A stretch of 64,000 nucleotides of DNA from positions 3,408,501 to 3,472,500 of the forward strand of contig NZ_JAVTTP010000001.1 in assembly GCF_032248455.1 (NCBI RefSeq), given 5' to 3'. Within the stretch, counting starts at the first letter, position 1; every line of letters starts with the position of its first letter. Under the pieces are notes generated by a model. It had not been told where the DNA came from. It ran no database searches and saw only the letters and a list, made by a program, of their open reading frames with translations. The stretch comes from Pricia mediterranea (lineage in GTDB: Bacteria; Bacteroidota; Bacteroidia; Flavobacteriales; Flavobacteriaceae). The translations under genes and the position numbers were made by a program. This document shows, piece after piece, positions 26,466-34,957 of this stretch.

Positions 26466-27251
26466 ATGAATTCCAGACAAACACAGTTAAAGGCGTTCGA
26501 CCGTCTGTTGACGATAATGGACGAGCTCCGTGCCCAATGCCCGTGGGATAAAAAGCAGACGATGCAAAGCCTGCGGCATCTGACCATCGAGGAGACCTAT
26601 GAATTGGGGGATGCGATATTGGACAATGATCTGGAGGAGGTCAAAAAGGAATTGGGCGACGTGTTGTTGCATATCGTTTTTTACGCCAAGATCGGTTCCG
26701 AAACCGACGATTTCGATATCGCCGATGTCTGCAACGACATCTGTGAAAAGCTGATCAATCGGCACCCCCACATCTATGGCGATGTAGAGGTCAAAGGTGA
26801 GGCCGATGTCAAGCGCAACTGGGAAAATATCAAGCTTCGGGAAGGGAAGAAGTCTGTATTGGAAGGCGTTCCAAAAGGACTCCCCGCGCTGGTAAAGGCC
26901 AACCGTATTCAGGAGAAGGTTACGGGTGTAGGCTTCGATTGGGAAAAACCCGAGCAGGTCTGGGAGAAGTTACAGGAAGAACTGCAGGAATTTGAAGCAG
27001 AGGTTACGGAAAGGGATTCGGGTAAAATGGAGGCGGAATTCGGGGATGTGCTATTTTCATTGGTCAACTACGCCCGGTTTCTAAATATCGACCCCGAAAA
27101 CGCCCTCGAACGCACCAACAAAAAATTCATTGGCCGTTTTCAATACTTGGAAGAAAAAGCCAAAGAACTTGGCAAACCGCTGGGGGACATGACGCTTGCG
27201 GAAATGGATGTCTTTTGGGAAGAGGCGAAGGGAGTTGGCAGGGGACAGTGA
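26466..27251 (+). CDS. mazG: Nucleoside triphosphate pyrophosphohydrolase
   Basis: Hydrolyses NTPs and dNTPs to monophosphates and pyrophosphate, cleaning damaged nucleotides. The 261-residue form has two tandem MazG domains. The first has CPWDKKQTMQSLRHLTIEETYELGDAI and KKELGDVLLHIVFYAKIG with the EExxE and ExxD metal ligands; the second has VGFDWEKPEQVWEKLQEELQEF and EAEFGDVLFSLVNYARF. ATG at 26466 was chosen because the promoter box lies between it and the upstream TTG. The stop codon TGA is part of the first unit of a heptamer-period repeat. In flavobacteria mazG commonly follows DUF5606, here displaced. Confidence 0.94.
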   Translation: MNSRQTQLKAFDRLLTIMDELRAQCPWDKKQTMQSLRHLTIEETYELGDAILDNDLEEVKKELGDVLLHIVFYAKIGSETDDFDIADVCNDICEKLINRHPHIYGDVEVKGEADVKRNWENIKLREGKKSVLEGVPKGLPALVKANRIQEKVTGVGFDWEKPEQVWEKLQEELQEFEAEVTERDSGKMEAEFGDVLFSLVNYARFLNIDPENALERTNKKFIGRFQYLEEKAKELGKPLGDMTLAEMDVFWEEAKGVGRGQ

Positions 27252-27345
27252 GCGATGGTCAGTGGCCAGTATGCAGTTGCTGTAGGCAGTGAACAGTGAG
27301 CGGTTTAGGGGGCAGTGACAGTGCGCGGTGTGCAGTCGGAAGTGT
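27246..27345. repeat. Heptamer-like CAGTGNN repeat tract
   Basis: From the last codon of mazG onward, units such as CAGTGAG, CAGTGGC, CAGTATG, CAGTGAA and CAGTGAG recur at about seven-base steps, with slips. The stop codon of mazG (CAG TGA) is formed by the first unit. No gene is present up to the MATE transporter at 27486. Confidence 0.65.
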
Positions 27346-27485
27346 GCAAATGACATAGCACTAAGACCAGAAAAAATATAAAAGAGCGCTAAGAACTTGA
27401 ACATAGAACAAAAAGCAGCAAAGAACACGGAGCTTCAAATTGACAGTCGCACGGGCAGCAATCCAATTGTTAGAATAACTTTCCC

Positions 27486-28871
27486 TTGAAAGCATACACC
27501 AAAGAATTCCGCTACAACATCAAGCTCGCCGTGCCCGTAATCCTGGGTATGTTGGGTCACACCTTTGTGCAGTTGGCGGACAATATCATGGTCGGGCAGT
27601 TGGGTACCGCCCAATTGGCCGCCGTATCGTTGGGCAACAGTTTTGTTTTTATCGCCATGTCGTTGGGTATCGGGTTTTCTACCGCGATTACGCCCCTGGT
27701 GGCGGAGGCGGACGGGGCCGGCAACCGCGCGGACGGGAAGAGCGCCCTAAAGCACGGTCTTCTGTTGTGCACCGTGCTGGGCCTGGCCCTTTTTGGGGTC
27801 ATTTTGCTGGCCAAGCCCCTGATGTATTTTATGGAACAGCCGCCCGAAGTGGTCGAACTGGCGATTCCCTATTTAGATCTTGTAGCTTTTTCGTTGGTGC
27901 CGCTAATCATATTTCAGGCTTTCAAACAGTTTTCAGAGGGACTCTCCCAGACGAAATATCCTATGTATGCGACCATCGTGGCCAACGTCATCAATATCGT
28001 ATTGAACTATTTACTGATTTTCGGCTCTTTCGGTTTTCCGAAAATGGGAATCGTTGGGGCGGCCATCGGCACCCTGACCGCGCGTGTTTTGATGGTCGCG
28101 TATCTTTGGTACCTGCTCAAGCGCAAGCAAAAGTTTCGATTTTACGTTACGGGATTTAACTTCAGGAAATTGGAACGAAAAGTAATCAAAAAGATTATTA
28201 GCCTTGGATTTCCATCGGCCTTGCAGATGTTTTTCGAGGTCGCCATTTTTACGTCCGCGGTCTGGATAAGCGGCGTATTGGGTAAAAATGCACAGGCTGC
28301 CAACCAGATTGCCCTGAACCTGAGCAGTATGACCTTTATGTTCGGAATGGGCCTTGGGGTAGCGGCCATGGTGCGGGTCGGCATCCAAAAGGGATTGCGG
28401 AATTTTAAGGAACTGCGACGTATTGCGAAGTCCATCTTCCTGTTGACCTTTTTGCTGGAAATCCTGTTCGCCGGGCTGTTTCTCATCGGTCGGCATTGGT
28501 TTCCGACCTTGTACCTCGATGTAGATGATTTGGTGAACATGGCGGACAATACCGAAGTGATTACCTTGGCGGCGGAACTGCTATTGGTAGCCGCCTTTTT
28601 CCAGATTTCCGATGGGGTGCAGGTGGTGGTGCTCGGCGCTTTAAGGGGACTCCAAGATGTTAAGATTCCCACTTTGATTACCTTTGTCGCCTATTGGGGC
28701 GTCGGTTTTCCGGTGATGTACTATCTCGGACTCAAGACCGATCTGGAAAGTACGGGTATTTGGATCGGCCTCTTGGCGGGCCTTACCGCTTCGGCCATTC
28801 TCTTGTATATTCGTTTCCATTACTTGACCGATAGGCTGATAGTGGAGAAGCGGTTGGAGATTGATGGATAG
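27486..28871 (+). CDS. MATE family efflux transporter
   Basis: A 461-residue, 12-helix multidrug/toxin exporter driven by Na+ or H+. It has the N-terminal pattern VPVILGMLGHTFVQLADNIMVGQLG, and the repeat-half match in GFPSALQMFFEVAIFTSAVWISG..AANQIALNL, as in NorM-like members. The start is TTG at 27486, needed to include the conserved YTKEFRYNIKLA helix; no upstream ATG is in frame. It follows mazG by 234 bases of repeats. The substrate is unknown. Confidence 0.92.
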   Translation: MKAYTKEFRYNIKLAVPVILGMLGHTFVQLADNIMVGQLGTAQLAAVSLGNSFVFIAMSLGIGFSTAITPLVAEADGAGNRADGKSALKHGLLLCTVLGLALFGVILLAKPLMYFMEQPPEVVELAIPYLDLVAFSLVPLIIFQAFKQFSEGLSQTKYPMYATIVANVINIVLNYLLIFGSFGFPKMGIVGAAIGTLTARVLMVAYLWYLLKRKQKFRFYVTGFNFRKLERKVIKKIISLGFPSALQMFFEVAIFTSAVWISGVLGKNAQAANQIALNLSSMTFMFGMGLGVAAMVRVGIQKGLRNFKELRRIAKSIFLLTFLLEILFAGLFLIGRHWFPTLYLDVDDLVNMADNTEVITLAAELLLVAAFFQISDGVQVVVLGALRGLQDVKIPTLITFVAYWGVGFPVMYYLGLKTDLESTGIWIGLLAGLTASAILLYIRFHYLTDRLIVEKRLEIDG

Positions 28872-28962
28872 GAAAGATAGTGGGTTAGTGAGCTAGTGGA
28901 TTACTGTGGTAGCGAACTAGTGTTCTATGATTCAATTATAGATTAAAACAAAAGATTTTTTT
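28872..28962. repeat. Short TAGTG-rich periodic tract
   Basis: Directly after the MATE stop, TAGTGGG, TAGTGAG, TAGTGGA and a later TAGTG follow at 7-8-base steps. It is another degenerate tract at a gene end, weaker than those at 31974 or 3561. Confidence 0.4.
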
Positions 28963-29190
28963 ATGGAGTTTCCGAAATTTCTGTTAGGTGACAATACCGA
29001 CTATCCGACCGCGATATTTGTGGTACATACCGAATACCCCAGGTTTATCATCAATTTGGAGAACGACGAGGTAGAATGGCTGGAAGATTTTTCAAGAGAG
29101 GATGAAAAGGAGCTGGAATCCGAGGCCGAAAGCTTGATCGAACAGGCGAACACCTTCTATGATCGGGAAGTTTCCCGTTACGAAGAATAG
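28963..29190 (+). CDS. Small acidic conserved hypothetical protein
   Basis: A 75-residue acidic cytoplasmic protein (MEFPKFLLGDNTDYPTAIFVVHTEYPRFIINLENDEVEWLEDF, split by a turn) ending in a Glu-rich helix. It has no signal peptide or membrane segment. It looks like a genuine gene: an ATG with an AT-rich upstream stretch, ordinary codon use, and no competing frame. Similar short proteins are, from memory, common in flavobacteria. The function is unknown. Confidence 0.72.
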   Translation: MEFPKFLLGDNTDYPTAIFVVHTEYPRFIINLENDEVEWLEDFSREDEKELESEAESLIEQANTFYDREVSRYEE

Positions 29191-29307
29191 TGCTGGCCTG
29201 ACTTTCTTGGTTTCGGCAAACTTGTCCCATTGCTTGAAAGGGGCCGATAGGATGTTTTTTTAACCTTTAAAAACTTTAGGAAGTCCTAATGGTTCGTCCT
29301 TAAAATC

Positions 29308-29352
29308 CATCTCCTTCGGGGGGGGGTAGCCCGATTTGAGCAAATTCTTTAG
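29308..29352 (+). repeat. Dispersed element, copy A (TAGCCCGATTTGAGCAA)
   Basis: A C-rich/G-rich potential hairpin (CATCTCCTTCGGGGGGGGG) directly followed by TAGCCCGATTTGAGCAAATT and CTTTA. A second copy in the same orientation lies at 34958-35008. It is between the small acidic gene and the PAP2 gene. Confidence 0.7.
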
Positions 29353-29379
29353 TTTGAACAATTCCAATATCGGTTCGAT

Positions 29380-29955
29380 ATGTTTGACATCCTACTTGAG
29401 TACGACAAAGAATTGTTTCTGTTCCTGAACCATTTAGGAAACGAAGCTTGGGACCCGTTCTGGCTCTTAATGACCGATAAGACGGGTTTTGTCAACTTGG
29501 GGGTCTATGCGCTGTTATTGTTTTTATCCTATAAAACGTTGGGGATCAAGAAGACGGTGGTTGCTGTGGTGACCGTAGTGATAATGATTGCCGCGACCGA
29601 TCAGTTGGCCAACCTTTTTAAGTACGGAGTGGAGCGACTCCGACCCTGTTATGATCAGGAGGTGGCGGAGGCCATGCGCCTGGTCAAAAGCCACTGTGGG
29701 GGCAAGTTCGGCTATTTTTCCGCTCATGCGGCCAACCATTTTGCGGTGGCGACTTTCTTCACTTTAATACTGAGGCATAAATTCCGTTACATCGGAATTT
29801 TCTTAATGGTCTGGGCGTTTCTGGTCGCCTATAGCCGTATCTATATCGGGGTACATTTTCCATTAGACGTGCTTTCCGGCGCGGTGATCGGCCTGATCAT
29901 AAGTGCCTTTTTTGTAAAGTTCTTTACCTTTATGCTCGTTAAATCTCCCAAATGA
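29380..29955 (+). CDS. PAP2 superfamily phosphatase
   Basis: A 191-residue integral membrane phosphatase of the PAP2/undecaprenyl-pyrophosphatase type. The three active-site motifs are KYGVERLRP (motif 1), FSAHAANHF (motif 2, Ser-Ala-His in place of the usual Ser-Gly-His) and YSRIYIGVHFPLDV (motif 3). Several membrane helices separate them. It overlaps the next gene by four bases, so it is coupled to a GT39 enzyme; a lipid-linked sugar substrate, such as recycling of a polyprenyl pyrophosphate, is a reasonable inference. Confidence 0.9.
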   Translation: MFDILLEYDKELFLFLNHLGNEAWDPFWLLMTDKTGFVNLGVYALLLFLSYKTLGIKKTVVAVVTVVIMIAATDQLANLFKYGVERLRPCYDQEVAEAMRLVKSHCGGKFGYFSAHAANHFAVATFFTLILRHKFRYIGIFLMVWAFLVAYSRIYIGVHFPLDVLSGAVIGLIISAFFVKFFTFMLVKSPK

Positions 29956-31610
29956 TTTCCAACGGCAGGTACTGGTTCTTTATAATCCTAATTGTACTGG
30001 TGTATATTGCCGGCACCTTCGTGACCTTGATGGAGAACGACTCCGCACAGTTCGCCGTTATGGCCATGCGGATGTACCAGGAAAACGATTTTATCAACCT
30101 TTTTAAAGGTTCCGAAGAATATCTTGACAAACCGCACATGCACTATTGGCTTGCCGCCCTGTCGTACAAGCTATTCGGACTCCACGATTGGGCCTACCGC
30201 ATTCCCGGCATTTTAGTTACCCTGTTGGGCGCCTACAGTTGCTTCGGCTTGGGAAGGTTACTTTATAATCTCGATACGGGAAAATTGGCTGCCCTCGTCT
30301 TTATGACCTCGCAGACCATTATGTTGTCCGTTATCGATGTCCGTACCGATGCCGTGCTTACCGGCTTTACCATCTTCGCCATTTGGCAGCTGGTCACCTA
30401 CATCGAAAATAGGTCTACCATCGCCATCATTCTGGGGGCTTTGGGCGCGGGACTTGCGTTCTCGACCAAGGGCCAGATTGCCCTTTTGGTCATCGGGATC
30501 GCGGTGCTGTGCCATCTGGCCTATACCCGCAAGTGGACCGCCTTGTTTCATTGGAAATTGCTGGTGGCGTTGCTCGTCTTTTCATTGGCCATTGCCCCGA
30601 TGCTCTATGCCTATTATCTGCAGTTCGATATGCATCCTGAAAAGATCATACGTGGCAGGGGCGACCGCAGCGGTATCTTTTTTATTTTTTGGGAACAGAG
30701 TTTCGAACGGCTCAGCGGCGAGGGGATGGGAACGAATAGTGGGGATTACTTTTTCTTTTTCCATACTTTTTTATGGGTTTTTCTCCCTTGGACGGTTTTG
30801 GGCCTTGCCGCCTTTGCATCTCGGATACGGACGTTGTTCAGACTGAAATTCGCCTACGACACCAAATACGAATTTTTGACCCTGGGGACCATAACCTTGT
30901 TTTTTCTGATCGCCAGTTTTTCACAGTTCAAACTGCCCCATTACCTGAACATTATCATTCCCCTGTTCTCGGTGCTGACGGCTGCCTATATCAATGGGCT
31001 GTACGTAGCGAACCGTATGAAACCGTTGAAAGTTCTATTGGGCTTTCAGTACTTTATTTTGGGTATTGTTTTTGTGGCCACGCTGTTCATATGTTTCTTC
31101 GTGTTTCCTTTTGCGCATATTTACGCGTCCATTTTGCTGGTAGCGCTATTACTGATTATCACTTATTTTTGTTTGAAACGGGAAGCCTATTATCTTAGGA
31201 TCATCACCCTTTCGGTTTATAGCTCCCTTTTATTGAATGCCGTTTTAAACCTGCATTTTTATCCCAATCTATTGACCTATCAGGCTGGTTCCGAGATGGG
31301 CGAGGTGGTCAGGGAAGAACAGATTCCAGTGGATAACATCTATAAGCTGGACGATTTCCATACCTGGTCCTTTGATTTTTACAACCAAAAACCGCTAGGC
31401 GTCTTTTCTTCCCAAAATTTGAAGCAAGAAGACAATGTTTGGCTATACGTCAGCGATGCCGAAATTCGGCAGCTCCGGGACCAAGGCTTCGATTGGGACC
31501 GCCAGTACACCAGGCCCCATTTCAGGATTACCCGCCTGAGCACTAAATTCCTCAACCCTGCCACCCGCAAAAGGACGCTGGACAATATGCATTTGATTCA
31601 TATTTATTAG
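29952..31610 (+). CDS. GT39-family (ArnT/PMT-like) membrane glycosyltransferase
   Basis: A 552-residue polytopic glycosyltransferase that uses polyprenyl-phosphate sugars on the periplasmic side. The first loop after helix 1 carries the catalytic acidic residues (VTLMENDSAQFAVMAMRM) and YLDKPHMHYWLAALSYKLFG, the typical ArnT/PMT pattern. About 10-12 membrane segments follow, then a soluble C-terminal domain of about 120 residues. It is coupled to the PAP2 gene by a four-base overlap and faces a flippase plus polyprenyl-phosphate glycosyltransferase pair across a repeat region, which may supply its donor. Confidence 0.9.
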   Translation: MISNGRYWFFIILIVLVYIAGTFVTLMENDSAQFAVMAMRMYQENDFINLFKGSEEYLDKPHMHYWLAALSYKLFGLHDWAYRIPGILVTLLGAYSCFGLGRLLYNLDTGKLAALVFMTSQTIMLSVIDVRTDAVLTGFTIFAIWQLVTYIENRSTIAIILGALGAGLAFSTKGQIALLVIGIAVLCHLAYTRKWTALFHWKLLVALLVFSLAIAPMLYAYYLQFDMHPEKIIRGRGDRSGIFFIFWEQSFERLSGEGMGTNSGDYFFFFHTFLWVFLPWTVLGLAAFASRIRTLFRLKFAYDTKYEFLTLGTITLFFLIASFSQFKLPHYLNIIIPLFSVLTAAYINGLYVANRMKPLKVLLGFQYFILGIVFVATLFICFFVFPFAHIYASILLVALLLIITYFCLKREAYYLRIITLSVYSSLLLNAVLNLHFYPNLLTYQAGSEMGEVVREEQIPVDNIYKLDDFHTWSFDFYNQKPLGVFSSQNLKQEDNVWLYVSDAEIRQLRDQGFDWDRQYTRPHFRITRLSTKFLNPATRKRTLDNMHLIHIY

Positions 31611-31717
31611 GAGAACTAAAGAGTAAGGAACAGAGACAAGAGATAAGGGACAAAGAAAAGAACTAAGGCTCTTAGTCGGGCCTGTGACCCGTGATTGCGA
31701 ACTCTGATCAGCGATTT

Positions 31718-31973
31718 GAATTCAGGCGCTAGCCGTGCCCCTAGTTTCTAAAATTATGCTCATTTCAACCTTGTCTCCCGCCAACGACCAGTTCTCAACA
31801 TCAGACACAAATTTTCAAGTTCAGATTCAGGTGCAAGCCTTGCCCAAGTTCCCAGAATTTCGTTCTTTTTAATCCGGTCGCCTGCAACGACCAGTTCTCG
31901 CCTCAAGCACAAATTTTCAAGTTCAAATCCAGGGGCTAGCTTTGTCCAAAGTTTCCCGATTTTCGTTTATTTT
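31718..31973. repeat. Imperfect ~105-bp tandem repeat, about 2.5 copies
   Basis: Unit 1 starts near 31718, unit 2 near 31823 and a partial unit 3 near 31925. Each starts with a TTCAGG-like word, and contains CTAGCC or CAAGCC, CAACGACCAGTTCTC, and ends ACAAATTTTCAAGTTCA. The period is about 102-105 bases. The third unit runs directly into the ACGCCTA heptamer array. It lies between two convergent genes. Confidence 0.82.
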
Positions 31974-32064
31974 ACGCCTAACGCCTAACGCCTAACGCCT
32001 AACGCCTAACGCCCAACGCCCAACGCCCAACGCCCAACGCCCAACGCCCAACGCCTAATGTCTA
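31974..32064. repeat. Heptamer array (ACGCCTA/ACGCCCA), 13 copies
   Basis: Five copies of ACGCCTA, six of ACGCCCA, one ACGCCTA and one ATGTCTA follow each other without gaps. The array continues into the minus-strand gene: the last codons and stop of the flippase-like protein (stop at 32055-32057) lie inside it. It is the clearest of the seven-base arrays in this window. Confidence 0.95.
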
Positions 32065-32927
32065 ACGACTCCCAACTCCGGTTTCCGAAAGTGAAAATAA
32101 ATTCCTAAAAACGAAACAAGGGCGGTAATCAAAAAAAAAGCCATGCTGATTCCGATGGAGGTATCCTGGTCCAGTCCCAACCAAAGGGCACCGTAGTAGA
32201 ATGTGACCTCGCGACTGCCTATCCCTCCTATGGTCAGGGGCACCACCGAAACAATCGAGGATATCAAGAACACAAAAAGGTAGGCCGGTATTTGGTCCGA
32301 TATGGACAAGGCGGATAGAATACAGTACAGACTAGCAAGCTGTAGGCCCTGTACCAGTGCCGAATACCCGACCGACTTCCAAAATATGGGAAACACATAT
32401 CCGAAAAAGCGTTTGTTCAACCCCCAAAACACGAAAATTCCCACTACTATGGCCACTCCGAATACGATGCGATAGTCGCCCAACACCGAGTCGTCAAGCC
32501 CCATGGCCAACGTGCAGGCGAAGACAAAGAGCAACAACATTCCGCTTAATCGGTCGAGGAGCAGGACGGACACTACCTTTTTGGTACGCACCTCGAACTT
32601 TTTCCGGATCAGATAGCCTTTGTAGGCATCCCCCCCGATTCCCCCGGGCAGGAACAGATTGTAGAACATCCCGAGCAGGTAAAGCTTTAGGTTGCTATTT
32701 TGGGTCAACGGGATGCCGAGCTGATGAAAGTAGAGATTGAGCCGAAAGGCAGAAAGGACTTTTGAGCCTACGAAGAACAGCAGCGCCAGTCCCAAGAAGT
32801 TCGGCCGGGATTTTCGAAGGATACTCCAGACTTCCCCGAAATCGACCTTGGTGAACACAAAATAGACCAGAACCAGGCTGACGACGATTTTGAGCAGGGC
32901 TATGCCTTGTTTACGCCACTTCGCCAC
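32055..32927 (-). CDS. Flippase-like membrane protein (LPG synthase TM-domain family)
   Basis: A 290-residue protein of the UPF0104/lysylphosphatidylglycerol-synthetase transmembrane family, with about eight membrane helices. Typical segments are PGGIGGDAYKGYLIRKK and VSVLLLDRLSGMLLL near the first third and VPLTIGGIGSREVTF late. In glycan gene clusters such proteins are proposed lipid or lipid-sugar flippases. It overlaps the following glycosyltransferase gene by 17 bases, so they are coupled. The last residues (VVRH and stop) are encoded by heptamer repeat units, so the C-terminus may have been altered by the repeat. Confidence 0.87.
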   Translation of the reverse strand: MAKWRKQGIALLKIVVSLVLVYFVFTKVDFGEVWSILRKSRPNFLGLALLFFVGSKVLSAFRLNLYFHQLGIPLTQNSNLKLYLLGMFYNLFLPGGIGGDAYKGYLIRKKFEVRTKKVVSVLLLDRLSGMLLLFVFACTLAMGLDDSVLGDYRIVFGVAIVVGIFVFWGLNKRFFGYVFPIFWKSVGYSALVQGLQLASLYCILSALSISDQIPAYLFVFLISSIVSVVPLTIGGIGSREVTFYYGALWLGLDQDTSIGISMAFFLITALVSFLGIYFHFRKPELGVVRH

Positions 32928-33870
32928 CGATGGATATTTTTTTGATGCGGTACGGTCTTTTTTGTTGCGATTCGTAGTAGGTGCGGATCAATAGCTCCAT
33001 GACGATACCGATAGTAAACAGTTGAACCCCGGCCAAAATGAACATCAACCCAAAAATCAGCAAGGGACGGGTACCGATATCCTCCCCGAATCCGAATTTT
33101 ACGATGAGCAGGTAGATATTGATCAGAATTCCGATGATGATCAAAAAGAATCCGAAAATACCGAAGAGGTGAATGGGCCTCTGGAAATACTTGCGGATAA
33201 AGAGCAGGAGCATCATGTCCGCCACGACCTTGAACACGCGCTCGAGTCCGTATTTCGACACCCCGGAATGTCGGGCATGGTGTTTGACGGGCACCTGCTT
33301 GATCTGGGCCCCTTCCAAATGGGCGAGAAGGGTGATAAAGCGGTGCATTTCCCCGTAGAGGTTTAGGTCTTTAGCTACTTCTCTCTTGAATACTTTTAGC
33401 GCGCAGCCATTGTCCTTGATATCCAGCCGGGTCACGCGTCGGACTAAAAAATTGGCGATTTTAGAGGGAATCTTTTTCCCGAGGGAGTCTTGCCGTTTTT
33501 GGCGGATTCCGGTAACGACGTCGTATTCATCGGTGACCGCAAATTCCAGCATTTTCGGGATATCGCTAGGGTCGTTCTGCAGGTCCCCGTCCATTGTAAT
33601 GAGATACTCCCCTTCTGCATAATCGATTCCCGCGGCTAGGGCCAGGCTCTGTCCGTAGTTCTTTTTTAGGGCGATGAGGTGCACGCGGTTATCGTTCATT
33701 CCGTTGACGACCGAGCGGGTCGCATCTTCCGAAAAATCATCGACATAGACAATCTGGTATTCGTAACCTTTCAGCGCCTCATGGATCTGTTGTGTCAAGG
33801 GCAAAACGTTATCGGCCTCGTTATAAAGCGGGATGACTAGGGAGAGTAGGGAGGAGGTTACGGGATGCAT
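32911..33870 (-). CDS. Polyprenyl-phosphate glycosyltransferase (GT2, DPM1/ArnC-like)
   Basis: A 319-residue GT2 enzyme with the DPM1-like core: SLVIPLYNEADNVLPL, YVDDFSEDAT, ITMDGDLQNDP with the metal-binding DxD, and GIRQKRQDS. The C-terminal 90 residues contain two membrane helices (LFGIFGFFLIIIGILINIYL and a second), as in ArnC/GtrB enzymes that load a sugar onto undecaprenyl phosphate. Its product is a plausible donor for the GT39 enzyme at 29952, with the coupled flippase-like protein moving it across the membrane. The sugar is unknown. Confidence 0.92.
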   Translation of the reverse strand: MHPVTSSLLSLVIPLYNEADNVLPLTQQIHEALKGYEYQIVYVDDFSEDATRSVVNGMNDNRVHLIALKKNYGQSLALAAGIDYAEGEYLITMDGDLQNDPSDIPKMLEFAVTDEYDVVTGIRQKRQDSLGKKIPSKIANFLVRRVTRLDIKDNGCALKVFKREVAKDLNLYGEMHRFITLLAHLEGAQIKQVPVKHHARHSGVSKYGLERVFKVVADMMLLLFIRKYFQRPIHLFGIFGFFLIIIGILINIYLLIVKFGFGEDIGTRPLLIFGLMFILAGVQLFTIGIVMELLIRTYYESQQKRPYRIKKISIGGEVA

Positions 33871-33896
33871 GTGCTGGATATCGGTTTATGGCAAAT

Positions 33897-34940
33897 TTAG
33901 CTTTTGTTTTTAAACCTACCTATCAATTGTTCGGCGGCTTGGAACGGCCAGAGGGTACCGGCCATCACTTGGGCTTCAAATTTCTTTATAACGGGTCGTA
34001 CGGCCTCGCTCTGAAAAAATTCCGATTTTAGGCGTTCCCCGATCGTTTCGAAAAGCCAATTTCTGTTTTGCTGTTTGCGTTTTTCTTTGAAATGGCCCGT
34101 TTTCCTGGTTTGTTCGATGTAGGTTCGGATCATCTCCCATACCGCTTCGATACCGGTATTCTCGGTGGCGGAACAGGTCATCGTTTTCGGGGTCCATCCG
34201 TTTGGTTTGGGGGGATAGAGATGAAGTGCCTTTTTAAATTCCTTGGCGGCTGCCTCCGCCCTTTTGATATTATCTCCGTCCGCCTTATTGATCACTATCG
34301 CATCGGCCATTTCGACAATGCCCCTTTTAATGCCCTGCAGCTCATCGCCCGCGCCGGACAGTTTTAGCAATAGGAAAAAATCCACCATCCCGTGAACTGC
34401 CGTTTCGCTCTGCCCGACCCCTACGGTCTCTATAAGCACGATGTTATAGCCCGCTGCCTCGCAGAGGAGGGTGGACTCCCGGGTTTTGCGTGCCACCCCG
34501 CCCAGAAGTTCCCCTGAGGGCGAGGGCCGGATAAAGGCGCGCGGATTTTTTACCAGGGCTTCCATTCTGGTCTTGTCCCCCATAATACTGCCCTTGCTCT
34601 GGCTGCTGGTCGGGTCCACCGCCAATACTGCCACCCGGTTTCCCTGCTCGGTGAGAAGTCCCCCCAGCGTTTCGATAAACGTACTTTTCCCCACCCCGGG
34701 CACCCCGGTAATACCAATGCGGATACTCTCTTTTTTTTGGGATAGGCATTTTTGGAGGACGTTATTAGCTATTTGGTGATGGTCGTCCCGGTTGCTTTCG
34801 ATTAAAGTTATGGCCTTGCCCAAAGCTGCGGTATCTCCTTTTAGGATGCCTTCCACCAAGTCGTCTGCTGAAGGGGAAGGCTGTTTTTTGCCTTGCCCTT
34901 TAGGTGTTCGCTTTCCCCGAATATGGTTGTCCGTTTCCAA
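33897..34940 (-). CDS. meaB: Methylmalonyl-CoA mutase-associated GTPase MeaB
   Basis: A 347-residue G3E-family GTPase that protects and reloads B12-dependent methylmalonyl-CoA mutase. The P-loop is GVPGVGKST, followed by AVLAVDPTSSQSKGSIMGDKTRM (switch region diagnostic for MeaB/ArgK), VLIETVGVGQSE (Walker B/switch II), and NKADGDN (base recognition). The C-terminal dimerisation region is present. The mutase genes are not in the window, but the PduO adenosyltransferase at 51773 supplies the matching cofactor. It lies just downstream of a polyprenyl-phosphate glycosyltransferase gene's start, with a 26-base gap. Confidence 0.94.
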   Translation of the reverse strand: METDNHIRGKRTPKGQGKKQPSPSADDLVEGILKGDTAALGKAITLIESNRDDHHQIANNVLQKCLSQKKESIRIGITGVPGVGKSTFIETLGGLLTEQGNRVAVLAVDPTSSQSKGSIMGDKTRMEALVKNPRAFIRPSPSGELLGGVARKTRESTLLCEAAGYNIVLIETVGVGQSETAVHGMVDFFLLLKLSGAGDELQGIKRGIVEMADAIVINKADGDNIKRAEAAAKEFKKALHLYPPKPNGWTPKTMTCSATENTGIEAVWEMIRTYIEQTRKTGHFKEKRKQQNRNWLFETIGERLKSEFFQSEAVRPVIKKFEAQVMAGTLWPFQAAEQLIGRFKNKS

Positions 34941-34957
34941 TTTTAGTTCATCTTAAA

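Noticed and set aside
31974-32064. Possible CRISPR array
   Set aside because: Units are seven bases and contiguous, with no spacers, and no cas genes are in the window.
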